From: Candidatus Vogelbacteria bacterium RIFOXYD1_FULL_51_18
GTDB lineage: Bacteria; Patescibacteriota; Minisyncoccia; Phycocordibacterales; UBA9988
Assembly: GCA_001823095.1 (NCBI GenBank)
Contig: MHTL01000002.1
Span: forward strand, 1 to 49,598
DNA: 49,598 bases
Direction of reading: 5' to 3'
Shown: in pieces, positions 32,454-40,713 of the stretch
Layout of the letters: every line of letters starts with the position of its first letter
How positions within the stretch are numbered: position 1 is the stretch's first letter
Translations under genes and position numbers: made by a program
Notes under the pieces: generated by a model
What the model saw: only the letters and a program-made list of their open reading frames with translations
Databases searched by the model: none
What the model was told of the DNA's origin: nothing

Positions 32454-32471
32454 TAGAACCTGCTACTTACC

Positions 32472-32501
32472 GCCCCGACACATCGGTGTCGCGGGCTTTT
32501 T
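32472..32501 (+). terminator. Intrinsic terminator-like hairpin upstream of rpsL
   Basis: GCCC-CGACAC-ATCG-GTGTCG-CGGGC followed by TTTTTC. It has no plus-strand gene before it. It could shield rpsL from antisense read-through or be part of a longer rpsL leader. Confidence 0.6.
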
Positions 32502-32520
32502 CTTGCACATTTTTGGCGCG

Positions 32521-32526
32521 TATAGT
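32521..32526 (+). promoter_or_regulatory. -10 box TATAGT of the rpsL operon
   Basis: TATAGT lies 14 bases before the rpsL ATG, giving at most a very short leader. Confidence 0.4.
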
Positions 32527-32540
32527 AGAGTTACGCTCGT

Positions 32541-32963
32541 ATGCCGACAATTAATCAGCTCGTCCGCCGCGGGAGAAAGCGGCAGGTCAAGAAGGCACGC
32601 ACCGTCGGGCTCGCGCGCGGTTTCAATACGCTCAAAAATAAACCTGTTTTCTACCCGTCTCCATTCAAGCGCGGCGTGTGCATCCAAGTCAAGACCACCA
32701 CGCCTAAAAAGCCGAACTCCGCTCTGCGCAAAATTGCCCGCGTGCGCCTCACCAACGGCATGGAGGTGACTGCCTACATCCCCGGCGAGGGGCACAACCT
32801 GCAGGAGCACTCGGTGGTGCTTATTCGCGGTGGGCGCGTCAAGGACCTCCCGGGTGTGCGCTATCACATCGTCCGCGGCGTGCTGGACACCAGCGGGGTG
32901 GAAAAGCGCCGCCAGTCCCGCTCGCTCTACGGCTCAAAAAAGAATACGGTAGTCGCCAAATAA
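32541..32963 (+). CDS. rpsL: 30S ribosomal protein S12
   Basis: Decoding-centre protein. The signature [38 protein letters not shown] is intact, with the streptomycin-site lysines in KKPNSA and GRVKDLPG present. At 140 aa it is about 15 longer than usual, owing to extra residues near 20-42 ([22 protein letters not shown]) before the PFKRGVC segment. First gene of rpsL-rpsG-fusA. Confidence 0.98.
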   Translation: MPTINQLVRRGRKRQVKKARTVGLARGFNTLKNKPVFYPSPFKRGVCIQVKTTTPKKPNSALRKIARVRLTNGMEVTAYIPGEGHNLQEHSVVLIRGGRVKDLPGVRYHIVRGVLDTSGVEKRRQSRSLYGSKKNTVVAK

Positions 32964-32968
32964 AATAT

Positions 32969-33448
32969 ATGAGAAGGAGTGTAAAAAATCGGAATAAGCC
33001 GGCGCCGGATTACCGTTTCAACTCCGCGCGTGTTTCGCAGTTTGCAAACTATGTGATGGAGCGCGGCAAAAAGAATGTCGCGCAGAAAATTGTTTACGGC
33101 GTGCTGGAGAAAATCGGAAAGGAGACGGGCCAGAACCCGGTGGAGGTCTTTGAGTCCGCCATCAGAAATGCGGGACCCACGGTAGAGGTGCGCTCGCGCC
33201 GCGTGGGCGGCGCCAACTACCAAGTGCCGCACGAGGTGCGCCCCGAGCGCCGCACCTCATTGGCATTGCGCTGGATGATTGCCGCCGCGCGCGCAAAAAA
33301 GGGAGCGCCCATGGCAGAAAAACTTTATGATGAAGTCGTCGCCGCCTCGCAGAACCAGGGCGAGGCGGTAAAAAAGAAGGAGAACGTCCACAAGATGGCG
33401 GAGGCCAACCGCGCCTTTGCCCACTTTGCCTGGACCTCACGCAAATAG
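32969..33448 (+). CDS. rpsG: 30S ribosomal protein S7
   Basis: 16S-rRNA-binding assembly initiator of the small-subunit head. Motifs include the N-terminal RRSVKNRNKPAPDYRF, ANYVMERGKKNVAQKIVYGVLEKI, NAGPTVEVRSRRVGGANYQVPHEVRPERR and ANRAFAHFAW. The length of 159 aa is normal. Five bases after rpsL; fusA follows without a gap. Confidence 0.98.
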   Translation: MRRSVKNRNKPAPDYRFNSARVSQFANYVMERGKKNVAQKIVYGVLEKIGKETGQNPVEVFESAIRNAGPTVEVRSRRVGGANYQVPHEVRPERRTSLALRWMIAAARAKKGAPMAEKLYDEVVAASQNQGEAVKKKENVHKMAEANRAFAHFAWTSRK

Positions 33449-35620
33449 ATGAACGGCAATCTCGAGAAGACACGCAACTTTGGCATCATTGCGCACATTG
33501 ACGCTGGCAAAACAACGGTGAGCGAGCGCATTTTGTTCTACACCGGCCTCTCGCACAAAATCGGCGAGGTGCACGAGGGCGCGGCGGTGATGGACTGGAT
33601 GGAACAGGAGCGCGAGCGCGGCATCACCATTACCTCTGCCGCAACGACCGCCTTCTGGGTGCCAACGTACTTGTCCGCCGAAGTCCGCCACGACGGAGCG
33701 GATGCAAAAGGCGATACCGCCTCTCCGTATCGCTTTAACATCATTGACACTCCCGGCCACATAGACTTTACCGTTGAGGTAAAGCGGAGCCTGCGCGTCC
33801 TTGACGGCGCCGTCGTCGTTTTTGACGGAGTTGCCGGCGTGGAGCCGCAGAGCGAGACTAACTGGCGCTATGCCGACGAGGGGAAGGTGCCGCGCATCTG
33901 CTTTATTAATAAATTGGACCGCACGGGCGCCTCGTTTGAGCACTCCTTTGCAACTATTTTGGACCGCCTCACTCCTAACGCGGTGCGCATACAGATTCCC
34001 ATTGGCGAGAGTGAGGCGCATGAGGGCGTCATAGACCTTCTCATCATGAAGGCCTACTCTTTTGAGGGCGACAAGGGCAAGGAGGTGATTGAAAAAGAGA
34101 TTCCCGAGAATCTCCGCGCGGCGGCCGAAGAGTACCGTGACATGTTGGTAGAAAAAATTGTTGAGCACGACGATGCCGCTATGACCAAGTACCTCGGCGG
34201 AGAGGAAATTCCCGTACAGGAGCTCAAAAGAATTTTACGCGCGGCCTGCATTGCCAACAAGCTCGTACCCGTCTTCTGCGGCTCGGCGCTCAAAAACAAG
34301 GGCGTCCAGCTGATACTGGACGCAGTGGTGGACTACCTGCCCTCTCCGCTGGACATCCTGCCGGTAAAGGGGCTTGACCCGGTGACGGGAGAGGAGATTC
34401 TGCGCCACGCGACTGATGACGAGCCATTTGCGGCGCTTGCCTTTAAGGTGCAGACTGACCCCTTTGTGGGCCAGCTGACTTACTTCCGCGTGTATTCGGG
34501 AAAGGTGGAGGCCGGCTCCTACATTTATAATGCGACGACGGGCACCAAGGAGCGTGTGGGACGCATTGTGCGCATGCACGCTAACCATCGCGAGGATGTG
34601 AAGGAAGTGCACGCGGGAGAGATTGCCGCTATGGTGGGACTTAAGAGTAGTAAGACTAGCGATACGCTCTGCGATGCCGAGCACCCCATCCTCTTGGAGA
34701 AGATTGAATTCCCCGAACCGGTGGTGTCTTTGCGTATTGAACCAAAGACGAAAGCCGATCAGGAGAAGATGGGCATGGCGCTCAAGCGTCTCTCTGACGA
34801 GGACCCGACCTTCCGCATCAAGTCCGACCAGGAGACGGGGGAGACGATTATTTCCGGCATGGGCGAACTGCACTTGGACATCATTGTTGACCGTATGAAG
34901 CGCGAGTTTAACGTGGAGGCAAATGTGGGTAAGCCGCAGGTAGCCTACCGCGAGACCATCACCGGCACCGCAGAGGTAGAGAATAAGTACATCAAGCAGA
35001 GCGGCGGCCGCGGCCAGTATGGCCACGTGCGCATCCGTGTTAAGCCCTTGGACAAACACATCCCCGAGGGCGCAAAGATTCCCAAGAACGTCACGCGCGA
35101 GCATAATTTTGAATTCATCAACAACATCAAGGGCGGCATTATCCCGCAAGAGTATATTCCCGCAGTGGAGAAAGGCATCCGTGAGGGCATGAGCCGCGGG
35201 GTGCTCGCGGGCTTTGAGCTCGTTGATATATCCGTTGACCTCTATGACGGCTCCTACCACGAGGTGGACTCATCCGAGATGGCCTTTAAAATGGCCGGCT
35301 CCATGGCGCTACAGGATGCGGCGCGGCGGGCCAATCCGGTAATCCTTGAACCGATTATGAAGGTGGAAGTGGTAACGCCGGAGAAGTTTATGGGCGATGT
35401 GACGGGTAACCTTTCGTCCAAACGCGGGCAGATTGAGGGCATGGAAGAACGCGGTGGTAACCGCGTGATTCGCGCCAAGGTACCTCTTTCGGAAATGTTT
35501 GGCTACGTCACTTCCCTGCGCTCCATGACGGAGGGGCGGGCAACCTTCACCATGGAATTTTTGGAGTACGCCATCGTCCCCCAGAGTGTCGCCACCGGCA
35601 TCATTGAATCGCGCAAGTAA
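33449..35620 (+). CDS. fusA: Elongation factor G
   Basis: Translocase GTPase of 723 aa. G1 [10 protein letters not shown]2 region [14 protein letters not shown]3 DTPGHIDF, G4 NKLDR, G5 GSALK, then domains II-V including HVRIRVKPL and the C-terminal [19 protein letters not shown]. Between the G2 region and G3 there is a 24-residue segment ([24 protein letters not shown]), longer than the 3 to 10 residues in Thermus and E. coli EF-G. It is encoded by a GC-repeat-like sequence (33673-33703). Its stop codon begins an inverted repeat. Terminal gene of the rpsL operon. Confidence 0.98.
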   Translation: MNGNLEKTRNFGIIAHIDAGKTTVSERILFYTGLSHKIGEVHEGAAVMDWMEQERERGITITSAATTAFWVPTYLSAEVRHDGADAKGDTASPYRFNIIDTPGHIDFTVEVKRSLRVLDGAVVVFDGVAGVEPQSETNWRYADEGKVPRICFINKLDRTGASFEHSFATILDRLTPNAVRIQIPIGESEAHEGVIDLLIMKAYSFEGDKGKEVIEKEIPENLRAAAEEYRDMLVEKIVEHDDAAMTKYLGGEEIPVQELKRILRAACIANKLVPVFCGSALKNKGVQLILDAVVDYLPSPLDILPVKGLDPVTGEEILRHATDDEPFAALAFKVQTDPFVGQLTYFRVYSGKVEAGSYIYNATTGTKERVGRIVRMHANHREDVKEVHAGEIAAMVGLKSSKTSDTLCDAEHPILLEKIEFPEPVVSLRIEPKTKADQEKMGMALKRLSDEDPTFRIKSDQETGETIISGMGELHLDIIVDRMKREFNVEANVGKPQVAYRETITGTAEVENKYIKQSGGRGQYGHVRIRVKPLDKHIPEGAKIPKNVTREHNFEFINNIKGGIIPQEYIPAVEKGIREGMSRGVLAGFELVDISVDLYDGSYHEVDSSEMAFKMAGSMALQDAARRANPVILEPIMKVEVVTPEKFMGDVTGNLSSKRGQIEGMEERGGNRVIRAKVPLSEMFGYVTSLRSMTEGRATFTMEFLEYAIVPQSVATGIIESRK
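33673..33703 (+). repeat. GC repeat inside the fusA G domain
   Basis: TCCGCCGAAGTCCGCCACG... shares CGCCGAAGTCCGCC (14 bases, exact) with the complement of the tRNA-Gly leader repeat at 1264-1290. It encodes [11 protein letters not shown] in an extra EF-G loop. Confidence 0.6.
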
Positions 35621-35650
35621 ATTGACTGGAGTCTGACTCCAGTCAATTTA
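35618..35650. repeat. Inverted repeat TAAATTGACTGGAGTC-T-GACTCCAGTCAATTTA at the fusA stop
   Basis: A perfect 16-base arm pair around a single T, beginning with the fusA TAA. Related to 23661-23685 at the pgk stop. It may act as a terminator or an mRNA 3'-end stabiliser; no strong T-run follows. Confidence 0.8.
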
Positions 35651-35654
35651 TGCA

Positions 35655-35779
35655 AAAAGAAAAGGCCCCGAGCGGGGGCCGAAGGTGAGGTGGGAGCTAA
35701 GAGAGGATTTTGCGCCTGTTAAGGATTAGCAGGCGACGGGGGCAATGTTCTTAAGCCAGAATACTGACTTTTGCTACTT
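35655..35779 (-). ncRNA. Candidate small RNA between fusA and tuf
   Basis: The minus strand holds a complete transcription unit with no meaningful ORF. A consensus promoter (TTGACA, 18 bases, TATAAT) lies upstream. The predicted RNA of about 125 nt forms hairpin 1 AAGTCAG-TATT-CTGGCTT (35770-35753), hairpin 2 CGCCTG...CAGGCG (35735-35713), and an intrinsic terminator GGCCCC-CGCTC-GGGGCC then TTTTCTTTTT (35680-35651). A 22-codon ORF begins inside the -10 box and so cannot be on the transcript. I do not recognise it as 6S, 4.5S SRP, tmRNA or RNase P RNA. Function unknown; it is encoded opposite to fusA and tuf, and does not overlap their coding sequences. Confidence 0.68.
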
Positions 35780-35785
35780 TCTTCC

Positions 35786-35815
35786 ATTATATCATAGAAC
35801 TATATCATTTGTCAA
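35786..35815 (-). promoter_or_regulatory. Consensus sigma-70-type promoter of the candidate small RNA
   Basis: TTGACA at 35815-35810 and TATAAT at 35791-35786 on the minus strand, both perfect matches, with an 18-base spacer. It is one of the best promoters in the window. Confidence 0.8.
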
Positions 35816-35974
35816 TATCCAGTGGTAAATCCACCATTGAGCCGTAGTTTTGGACTTGCTCCGTGTCCGCCACGGCGAATGTGCGGGGTTGACTTCCAGT
35901 GGAGGTCTGCTAGTATCCTAGTACGCATTCTGCGCGCTTTTTATTGTGCACAGTCGTGTTATTTATAAGTTATC
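35816..35974. other. Remainder of the fusA-tuf gap
   Basis: The only gap over 300 bases spans 35621-35986. Beyond the inverted repeat, the small RNA and its promoter, this part holds a palindrome-family fragment TCCGCCACGGCGAA (35867-35880) and no ORF or stable terminator that I can support. Confidence 0.5.
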
Positions 35975-35980
35975 TATCAT
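35975..35980 (+). promoter_or_regulatory. -10 box TATCAT of tuf, leaderless spacing
   Basis: TATCAT is followed by six bases and the tuf ATG at 35987. A clear -35 is not visible. Confidence 0.5.
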
Positions 35981-35986
35981 AAAAGT

Positions 35987-37180
35987 ATGGCAGACAAATT
36001 TGACCGTTCCAAGCCGCACGTCAACGTCGGCACCATCGGGCACGTTGACCACGGCAAAACGACGCTCACCGCGGCTATTTTGCATGTGCTGAACCTTGCG
36101 GGCAACAAGGTGAAGATGCGCGGTGTCAACGAGATTGACAACGCCCCCGAGGAGCGCGAGCGCGGTATTACCATTGCACTCTCGCACAACGAGTACGAAA
36201 CGGCAGCCCGCCACTATGCGCACATTGATGCGCCCGGCCACGCCGACTACATTAAAAACATGATTACCGGCGCCGCGCAGATGGATGGCGCTATCATTGT
36301 GGTTGCGGCAACGGACGGCGTGATGCCCCAGACGCGCGAGCACATCCTCCTGGCCCGCCAAGTTGGCGTGCCTAAGATTGTGGTCTTTCTCAACAAGGTA
36401 GACATGGTTGACGACAAAGAACTCGTTGACCTTGTGGAAGAGGAAGTGCGCGATCTCCTCACCAAGTACGAGTACGACGGCAAGGGCGCGCCGGTCATCC
36501 GCGGTTCTGCGCTCAAGGCGCTTGACGCAAAGAGCGCTGACGACGAGGCGGCCAAGCCAATTCTGGAACTTGCCAAGGCGCTTGACGAGTACATTCCCGA
36601 GCCGGTTCGTGATACATCCAAACCCTTTCTCATGCCGATTGAAGACATCTTCTCCATTGAAGGCCGCGGAACCGTAGTTACCGGACGCATTGAGCGCGGC
36701 GTGGTAAAGGTGGGTGAAGAAGTTGAGATCATCGGCCTCAAGGCAAGCGCTAAGACGACGGTGACTGGTATTGAGATGTTCAACAAACAGCTGGACGAGG
36801 GGATGGCAGGCGACAATGCCGGCGTCCTCCTGCGCGGTGTGAAGAAGGAGGACATTACTCGCGGCCAGGTGCTGGCCAAGCCGGGATCAGTCACGCCGCA
36901 CACCGACTTTGAGGCGCAGGTTTACATCCTTAACAAGGATGAAGGCGGCCGCCACACTCCGTTCTTCAACGGCTACAAGCCGCAGTTCTACATCCGTACC
37001 ACCGATGTGACCGGAGAGGTCACTCTCCCCGATGGCGCCGAAATGGTCATGCCGGGCGACACGGTCACCTTCAAGGTAAAGCTCGTTGCCCCGGTGGCGC
37101 TTGAGGAGAAGCTCCGCTTTGCCATCCGTGAAGGCGGCCACACCGTCGGCGCCGGTTCTGTTACCAAGATTACCGCTTAA
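35987..37180 (+). CDS. tuf: Elongation factor Tu
   Basis: Aminoacyl-tRNA delivery GTPase, 397 aa. P-loop [11 protein letters not shown]2 [14 protein letters not shown]3 DAPGHADY, G4 NKVDMVDD, G5 SALKAL, then domains II and III with [25 protein letters not shown] and a C-terminal [16 protein letters not shown]. Length is normal. It heads tuf-rpsJ-rplC-rplD-rplW-rplB and has its own leaderless-type promoter, separate from the fusA operon. Confidence 0.98.
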   Translation: MADKFDRSKPHVNVGTIGHVDHGKTTLTAAILHVLNLAGNKVKMRGVNEIDNAPEERERGITIALSHNEYETAARHYAHIDAPGHADYIKNMITGAAQMDGAIIVVAATDGVMPQTREHILLARQVGVPKIVVFLNKVDMVDDKELVDLVEEEVRDLLTKYEYDGKGAPVIRGSALKALDAKSADDEAAKPILELAKALDEYIPEPVRDTSKPFLMPIEDIFSIEGRGTVVTGRIERGVVKVGEEVEIIGLKASAKTTVTGIEMFNKQLDEGMAGDNAGVLLRGVKKEDITRGQVLAKPGSVTPHTDFEAQVYILNKDEGGRHTPFFNGYKPQFYIRTTDVTGEVTLPDGAEMVMPGDTVTFKVKLVAPVALEEKLRFAIREGGHTVGAGSVTKITA

Positions 37181-37181
37181 T

Positions 37182-37595
37182 ATGGCAGTCGCTCTCGTTA
37201 AGCCTAAGGCCGCGCCTCGCACTGCTGCGCAAAAGCCGCGCGGTGCACGCAAGCCTGCGGTAAAGAAGGCGGCGGGAGGCGGACTAGAGATGGGGAAGCT
37301 CCGCATCCGCATCTCTGCCTACGAGAACAAGGTGCTGGATGCCTCGGTCAAGCAGATTATGGACACTGCACTGCGCTATGATGCGACCGTGCGCGGCCCG
37401 GTGCCCTTGCCTACGGGCATCAAGCGCTACACGGTCAACCGCGCGTCCTTTATAGACAAGAATTCGCGGGAGCAGTTTGAAATGCGTATCCACAAGCGGC
37501 TCTTGGATATCCTCAATCCCAATCCCAAAATCGTGGAGAGTCTCACTAACCTCTCCCTGCCCTCTGGCGTTCACATTGACGTCAAGATGATGTAG
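37182..37595 (+). CDS. rpsJ: 30S ribosomal protein S10 with an N-terminal extension
   Basis: The S10 core starts at GKLRIRISAYENKVLDASVKQIMDTA and has the usual VRGPVPLPTGIKRYTVNRASFIDKNSREQFEMRIHKRLLDI. It is preceded by about 36 low-complexity residues rich in Ala, Lys and Pro (VKPKAAPRTAAQKPRGARKPAVKKAAGG). The ATG at 37182 follows the tuf stop by one base. An internal ATG at 37290 (MGKLRIRI) would give a normal 101-aa S10, so the extension is real only if translation begins at the first ATG. Confidence 0.95.
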   Translation: MAVALVKPKAAPRTAAQKPRGARKPAVKKAAGGGLEMGKLRIRISAYENKVLDASVKQIMDTALRYDATVRGPVPLPTGIKRYTVNRASFIDKNSREQFEMRIHKRLLDILNPNPKIVESLTNLSLPSGVHIDVKMM

Positions 37596-37604
37596 TAATC
37601 TATT

Positions 37605-38219
37605 ATGAAGTATTTACTCGCCACAAAGATAGCGATGACGGAGCTCTTTGATGAGAGCGGCAATGCCCATGGCGCAACCGTCCTCAAAACCGGCCCTCTT
37701 ACCGTAACGCAACTGCGCACAAAGGAGAAGGACGGCTATGCCGCGCTCCAGGCGGGATTTGTGGCGGCTAAGGAGAAATCGCTCACCAAGCCTCTCAAGG
37801 GCCATCTCAAGGCTTCAGGAGGGCTCTTTAAACATTTGAAAGAGTTTCCATTAGATGGCGACATGGAAGTGAAGGTGGGAGATACGGTAGGCCTGTCCCA
37901 ATTTGCCCCCGGCGATACCGTTACCGTGCGGGGCATCTCTAAGGGCAAGGGCTTCCAGGGTGTGGTGAAGCGGCACGGCTTCCACGGCGGACCGCGCTCG
38001 CACGGCCAAAAGCACTCCGAGCGCGAGCCTGGCTCCATCGGCGCCTCTGGCGTCCAGCGCGTGTACAAGGGTGTCCGCATGGCCGGCCGCATGGGAGGAG
38101 ACGCGATTACCGTTAAAAATCTCACTGTGCTTAAGGTTGACGCAGAGCGTAGCGAGCTCTATCTTAAGGGTGCAATTCCCGGGCGCCGTGGGACCGTGCT
38201 TACCGTCATTGGCCGCTAA
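37605..38219 (+). CDS. rplC: 50S ribosomal protein L3
   Basis: Large-subunit assembly protein of 204 aa near the peptidyl-transferase centre. Begins LLATKIAMTELFDESGNAHGATVLKTGP; the central extension KGKGFQGVVKRHGFHGGPRSHGQKHSEREPGSIGASGVQRVYKGVRMAGRMGGD carries the conserved tip. Length normal. Confidence 0.98.
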   Translation: MKYLLATKIAMTELFDESGNAHGATVLKTGPLTVTQLRTKEKDGYAALQAGFVAAKEKSLTKPLKGHLKASGGLFKHLKEFPLDGDMEVKVGDTVGLSQFAPGDTVTVRGISKGKGFQGVVKRHGFHGGPRSHGQKHSEREPGSIGASGVQRVYKGVRMAGRMGGDAITVKNLTVLKVDAERSELYLKGAIPGRRGTVLTVIGR

Positions 38220-38228
38220 GATAACACT

Positions 38229-38894
38229 ATGGAACAGGAGCTCTACACATGGGAGGGTAAAAAAGCTGGCACCGTCACCGTGCCGGAAGAGCTCTTTGCC
38301 TTGCCCTGGAATGCCGACCTTGTGCACCAGGTCATTACTGCTATGCAAAGCAACGCCCGTGCGGGCACTGCGCACGCCAAGGGGCGCGGTGAGGTACGTG
38401 GCGGCGGCAGGAAACCTTGGCGCCAAAAAGGCACCGGACGTGCCCGCCACGGCTCAAGCCGTTCGCCAATCTGGAAGGGCGGTGGAGTGACGCATGGACC
38501 GACTAATGAGCGCAACTATGACCGCAAAATTAGCAAAAAGATGCGCAATAAGGCTCTGCTTACTGTGCTCTCGCAAAAGCTCCGCGACAAGGAACTCCTT
38601 TTTGTGCAATCAAGCGTTCTCAAAGCGCCCAAGACCAAGGAGGCGGCGGCGAGACTCGGCAGTTTAGCCGAAGCTCTCGGGTACCCGCATTTGCGCTACC
38701 TGCGCGGCAAGCGCGCGCTCATCACGACCCCGACTCTTGAGGAGGCGATGGTGAGGAGCTTCCGTAACATACCCAGCGCGCGTGTTGAGGAATTGCGCAC
38801 CGTGAGCCCCCTGGACCTCATAAGCTACCAGTATGTGATTATGGAGAGCCCCGCAGAGAGTCTTAAGGCGCTTGCAGGGCGTGTAAAAAAATAA
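38229..38894 (+). CDS. rplD: 50S ribosomal protein L4
   Basis: Exit-tunnel protein of 221 aa. The tunnel loop contains GTAHAKGRGEVRGGGRKPWRQKGTGRARHGSSRSPIWKGGGVTHGP, and KISKKMRNKALLTVLSQKL follows. In E. coli this protein also represses the S10 operon; no such leader structure is evident here. Nine bases after rplC. Confidence 0.98.
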   Translation: MEQELYTWEGKKAGTVTVPEELFALPWNADLVHQVITAMQSNARAGTAHAKGRGEVRGGGRKPWRQKGTGRARHGSSRSPIWKGGGVTHGPTNERNYDRKISKKMRNKALLTVLSQKLRDKELLFVQSSVLKAPKTKEAAARLGSLAEALGYPHLRYLRGKRALITTPTLEEAMVRSFRNIPSARVEELRTVSPLDLISYQYVIMESPAESLKALAGRVKK

Positions 38895-38895
38895 T

Positions 38896-39198
38896 ATGGC
38901 GCAGATTGCACACAACATTAAACGGAGTTCGCAGATGCTTATAAAACCCCATATAACCGAGCGCGCTTCAATTCTCTCTGAAAAAGGCGCGTATGTGTTT
39001 GTGGCGTCAGAGCGCGCGACCAAGCGCGATATCGCGCATGCCGTTAAGGAACTTTACAATGTTACTCCCGTCAAGGTGAACGTCATCTCGGTCCCGTCCA
39101 AACGCCGCATCGGGCGCCGCGGCATCCGCGGTGTGCGTCCCGGTTTTAAAAAAGCGATTATATTCCTCAAACCAGGGGAGAAGATTGACCTCGGATAA
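38896..39198 (+). CDS. rplW: 50S ribosomal protein L23
   Basis: The docking site for trigger factor and SRP at the tunnel exit. Conserved segments LIKPHITERASILSEKGAYVFVASERATKRDIAHAVKELYNVTPVKVNVI and GVRPGFKKAIIFLKPGEKIDL are present. It has about 12 extra residues before LIKPHITE (AQIAHNIKRSSQM); a later ATG would remove them. Confidence 0.97.
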   Translation: MAQIAHNIKRSSQMLIKPHITERASILSEKGAYVFVASERATKRDIAHAVKELYNVTPVKVNVISVPSKRRIGRRGIRGVRPGFKKAIIFLKPGEKIDLG

Positions 39199-39200
39199 TC

Positions 39201-40043
39201 ATGAAAAGCTACCATCCCACAACGCCGTCCCGCCGTCACATGACCACCATCACCTACAAGGGTGTTCTTACCCGTGGGGAGCCGCACAAAGCGCTTACGA
39301 GAGGGGGCAAGCGCCATGTGGGGAGGAATGCGGATGGGCGCATTACTGTGCGGCATAAGGGAGCAGGGCATAAGCGCCTCTACCGCGAGCTTGATTTTAT
39401 GTACAATAAGTACGACATGCCCGCCACGCTTGAGTCGGTTGAGTACGACCCCAACCGCTCCGGCTTTATTGGCGTGGCGCTCTACCGCGATGGCGAACGC
39501 CGCTACGTGCTGGTACCGCAGAGTATGAAAGCGGGTGATACCTTTACGGTCTCTGAAAAGGCGGAGCTTACGGTAGGCAACCGCGTGCCGCTCAAGCGCG
39601 TTCCTGCGGGAACCTTTATATACAACATTGAGCTCAAACCCAAAGGCGGCGCTAAGCTCGTGCGCTCGGCGGGAAGCTTTGCGGAGGTGTTGGGAATACA
39701 TGCCGGCTCTGTGAACGTCAAACTTCCCTCATCGGAGGTGCGCCGTATCAGTGAGAATGCTTGGGCCTCGGTGGGGGCGGTTTCAAACGAGGAGTACAAA
39801 TTGGTAAATATCGGCAAGGCCGGCCGCTCGCGCTGGATGGGAATCCGGCCAACAGTGCGGGGGAGCGCCATGAACCCGGTAGATCACCCATACGGTGGTG
39901 GTGAAGGCCGTCAGGGAAGGGGGACGCGCCGCGCTAAGAGCGCATGGGGCAAGCCGACGGGCAAGGGGCAAAAAACACGCCGTCCCAAGAAGTATTCAAA
40001 CGTGCATATTGTCTCCCGCCGCAAGGTAGGCAAGCGTAGTTAA
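39201..40043 (+). CDS. rplB: 50S ribosomal protein L2
   Basis: A 280-aa RNA-binding protein of the peptidyl-transferase region. Key sequences: YKGVLTRGEPHKALTRGGKRHVGRNADGRITVRHKGAGHKRLYRELDF and the C-terminal GSAMNPVDHPYGGGEGRQGRGTRRAKSAWGKPTGKGQKTR with the functionally important His. Typical S10-operon genes after rplB (rpsS, rplV, rpsC) do not follow; the cluster ends here. Confidence 0.98.
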   Translation: MKSYHPTTPSRRHMTTITYKGVLTRGEPHKALTRGGKRHVGRNADGRITVRHKGAGHKRLYRELDFMYNKYDMPATLESVEYDPNRSGFIGVALYRDGERRYVLVPQSMKAGDTFTVSEKAELTVGNRVPLKRVPAGTFIYNIELKPKGGAKLVRSAGSFAEVLGIHAGSVNVKLPSSEVRRISENAWASVGAVSNEEYKLVNIGKAGRSRWMGIRPTVRGSAMNPVDHPYGGGEGRQGRGTRRAKSAWGKPTGKGQKTRRPKKYSNVHIVSRRKVGKRS

Positions 40044-40058
40044 TACTCCAGACCAGAG

Positions 40059-40064
40059 TATAAT
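40059..40064 (+). promoter_or_regulatory. -10 box TATAAT, leaderless spacing
   Basis: Exact TATAAT six bases before the ATG at 40071. Confidence 0.6.
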
Positions 40065-40070
40065 AGGAAT

Positions 40071-40628
40071 ATGGACTGGAACGTGATTATTCCTATTGCG
40101 GCAACGGTCATTGCCGGTGTTATTGCATGGTTTTTAAAGAATACCATTGAGAATTTGGTGAATACCGACAGGAGGATAGAGGTGAAAGTAGACAGAATTG
40201 AATCGTTTATCAAAGCCGCTTCTAACTCAATCGTCGAGATACAGACTCTCTTGGGCGGAAGAGGTTTTACTATCAATCAGAAACTTGCGTATGCCCCGGG
40301 CAGCCCTCTCAAACTGACTGATTATGGGGAGACGATAATGAATGAGAGCGGGTTCTATACGATTCTGAAAGAGAATGGTGACTTTTTTGTTGATCTTGTC
40401 AAAAGCAAGAATCCGCAGACAAACTATGATATCCAAGATTACTCTATGGCAGTGCTCAAAGAACTGGCAGATGCAAACAACCTGTTGGCAATACCTCTTA
40501 AGGAATATGCCTTTAATGAGGGCTTACCCCTTGAGATCGTACTGAACAGCGCGGGCATTGTGTTGCGGGATGAAGTGATGAAGGAATTGAGTTTTGGAGA
40601 CGCTACCCTTGATAAAAAACCATTGTAA
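40071..40628 (+). CDS. Membrane-anchored protein of unknown function (185 aa)
   Basis: One N-terminal helix (about 4-22, NVIIPIAATVIAGVIAWFL), a short amphipathic region (NTDRRIEVKVDRIESFIKAA), then a soluble domain of about 120 residues (GSPLKLTDYGETIMNESGFYTIL...). No family recognised. The local composition is AT-richer than the ribosomal genes next to it. The TATAAT at six bases supports the start. Confidence 0.75.
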   Translation: MDWNVIIPIAATVIAGVIAWFLKNTIENLVNTDRRIEVKVDRIESFIKAASNSIVEIQTLLGGRGFTINQKLAYAPGSPLKLTDYGETIMNESGFYTILKENGDFFVDLVKSKNPQTNYDIQDYSMAVLKELADANNLLAIPLKEYAFNEGLPLEIVLNSAGIVLRDEVMKELSFGDATLDKKPL

Positions 40629-40713
40629 TCTAGTGGGTGGATAAATGAGTTTGATGGCACGGAGCCTCGGGTGTATAATGAATTCAGGTCTTTTTAGTAA
40701 TAAATTCATAGCT

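Noticed and set aside
34235-35260. 341-aa minus-strand ORF opposite fusA
   Set aside because: It is a codon-bias shadow of a certain EF-G gene.
35722-35790. 22-codon ORF (MEESSK...) within the candidate small RNA
   Set aside because: Its ATG overlaps the -10 box, so it lies upstream of the expected transcription start.
36247-36903. 218-aa minus-strand ORF opposite tuf
   Set aside because: It is a shadow of EF-Tu, Ser/Thr-rich with no recognisable family.
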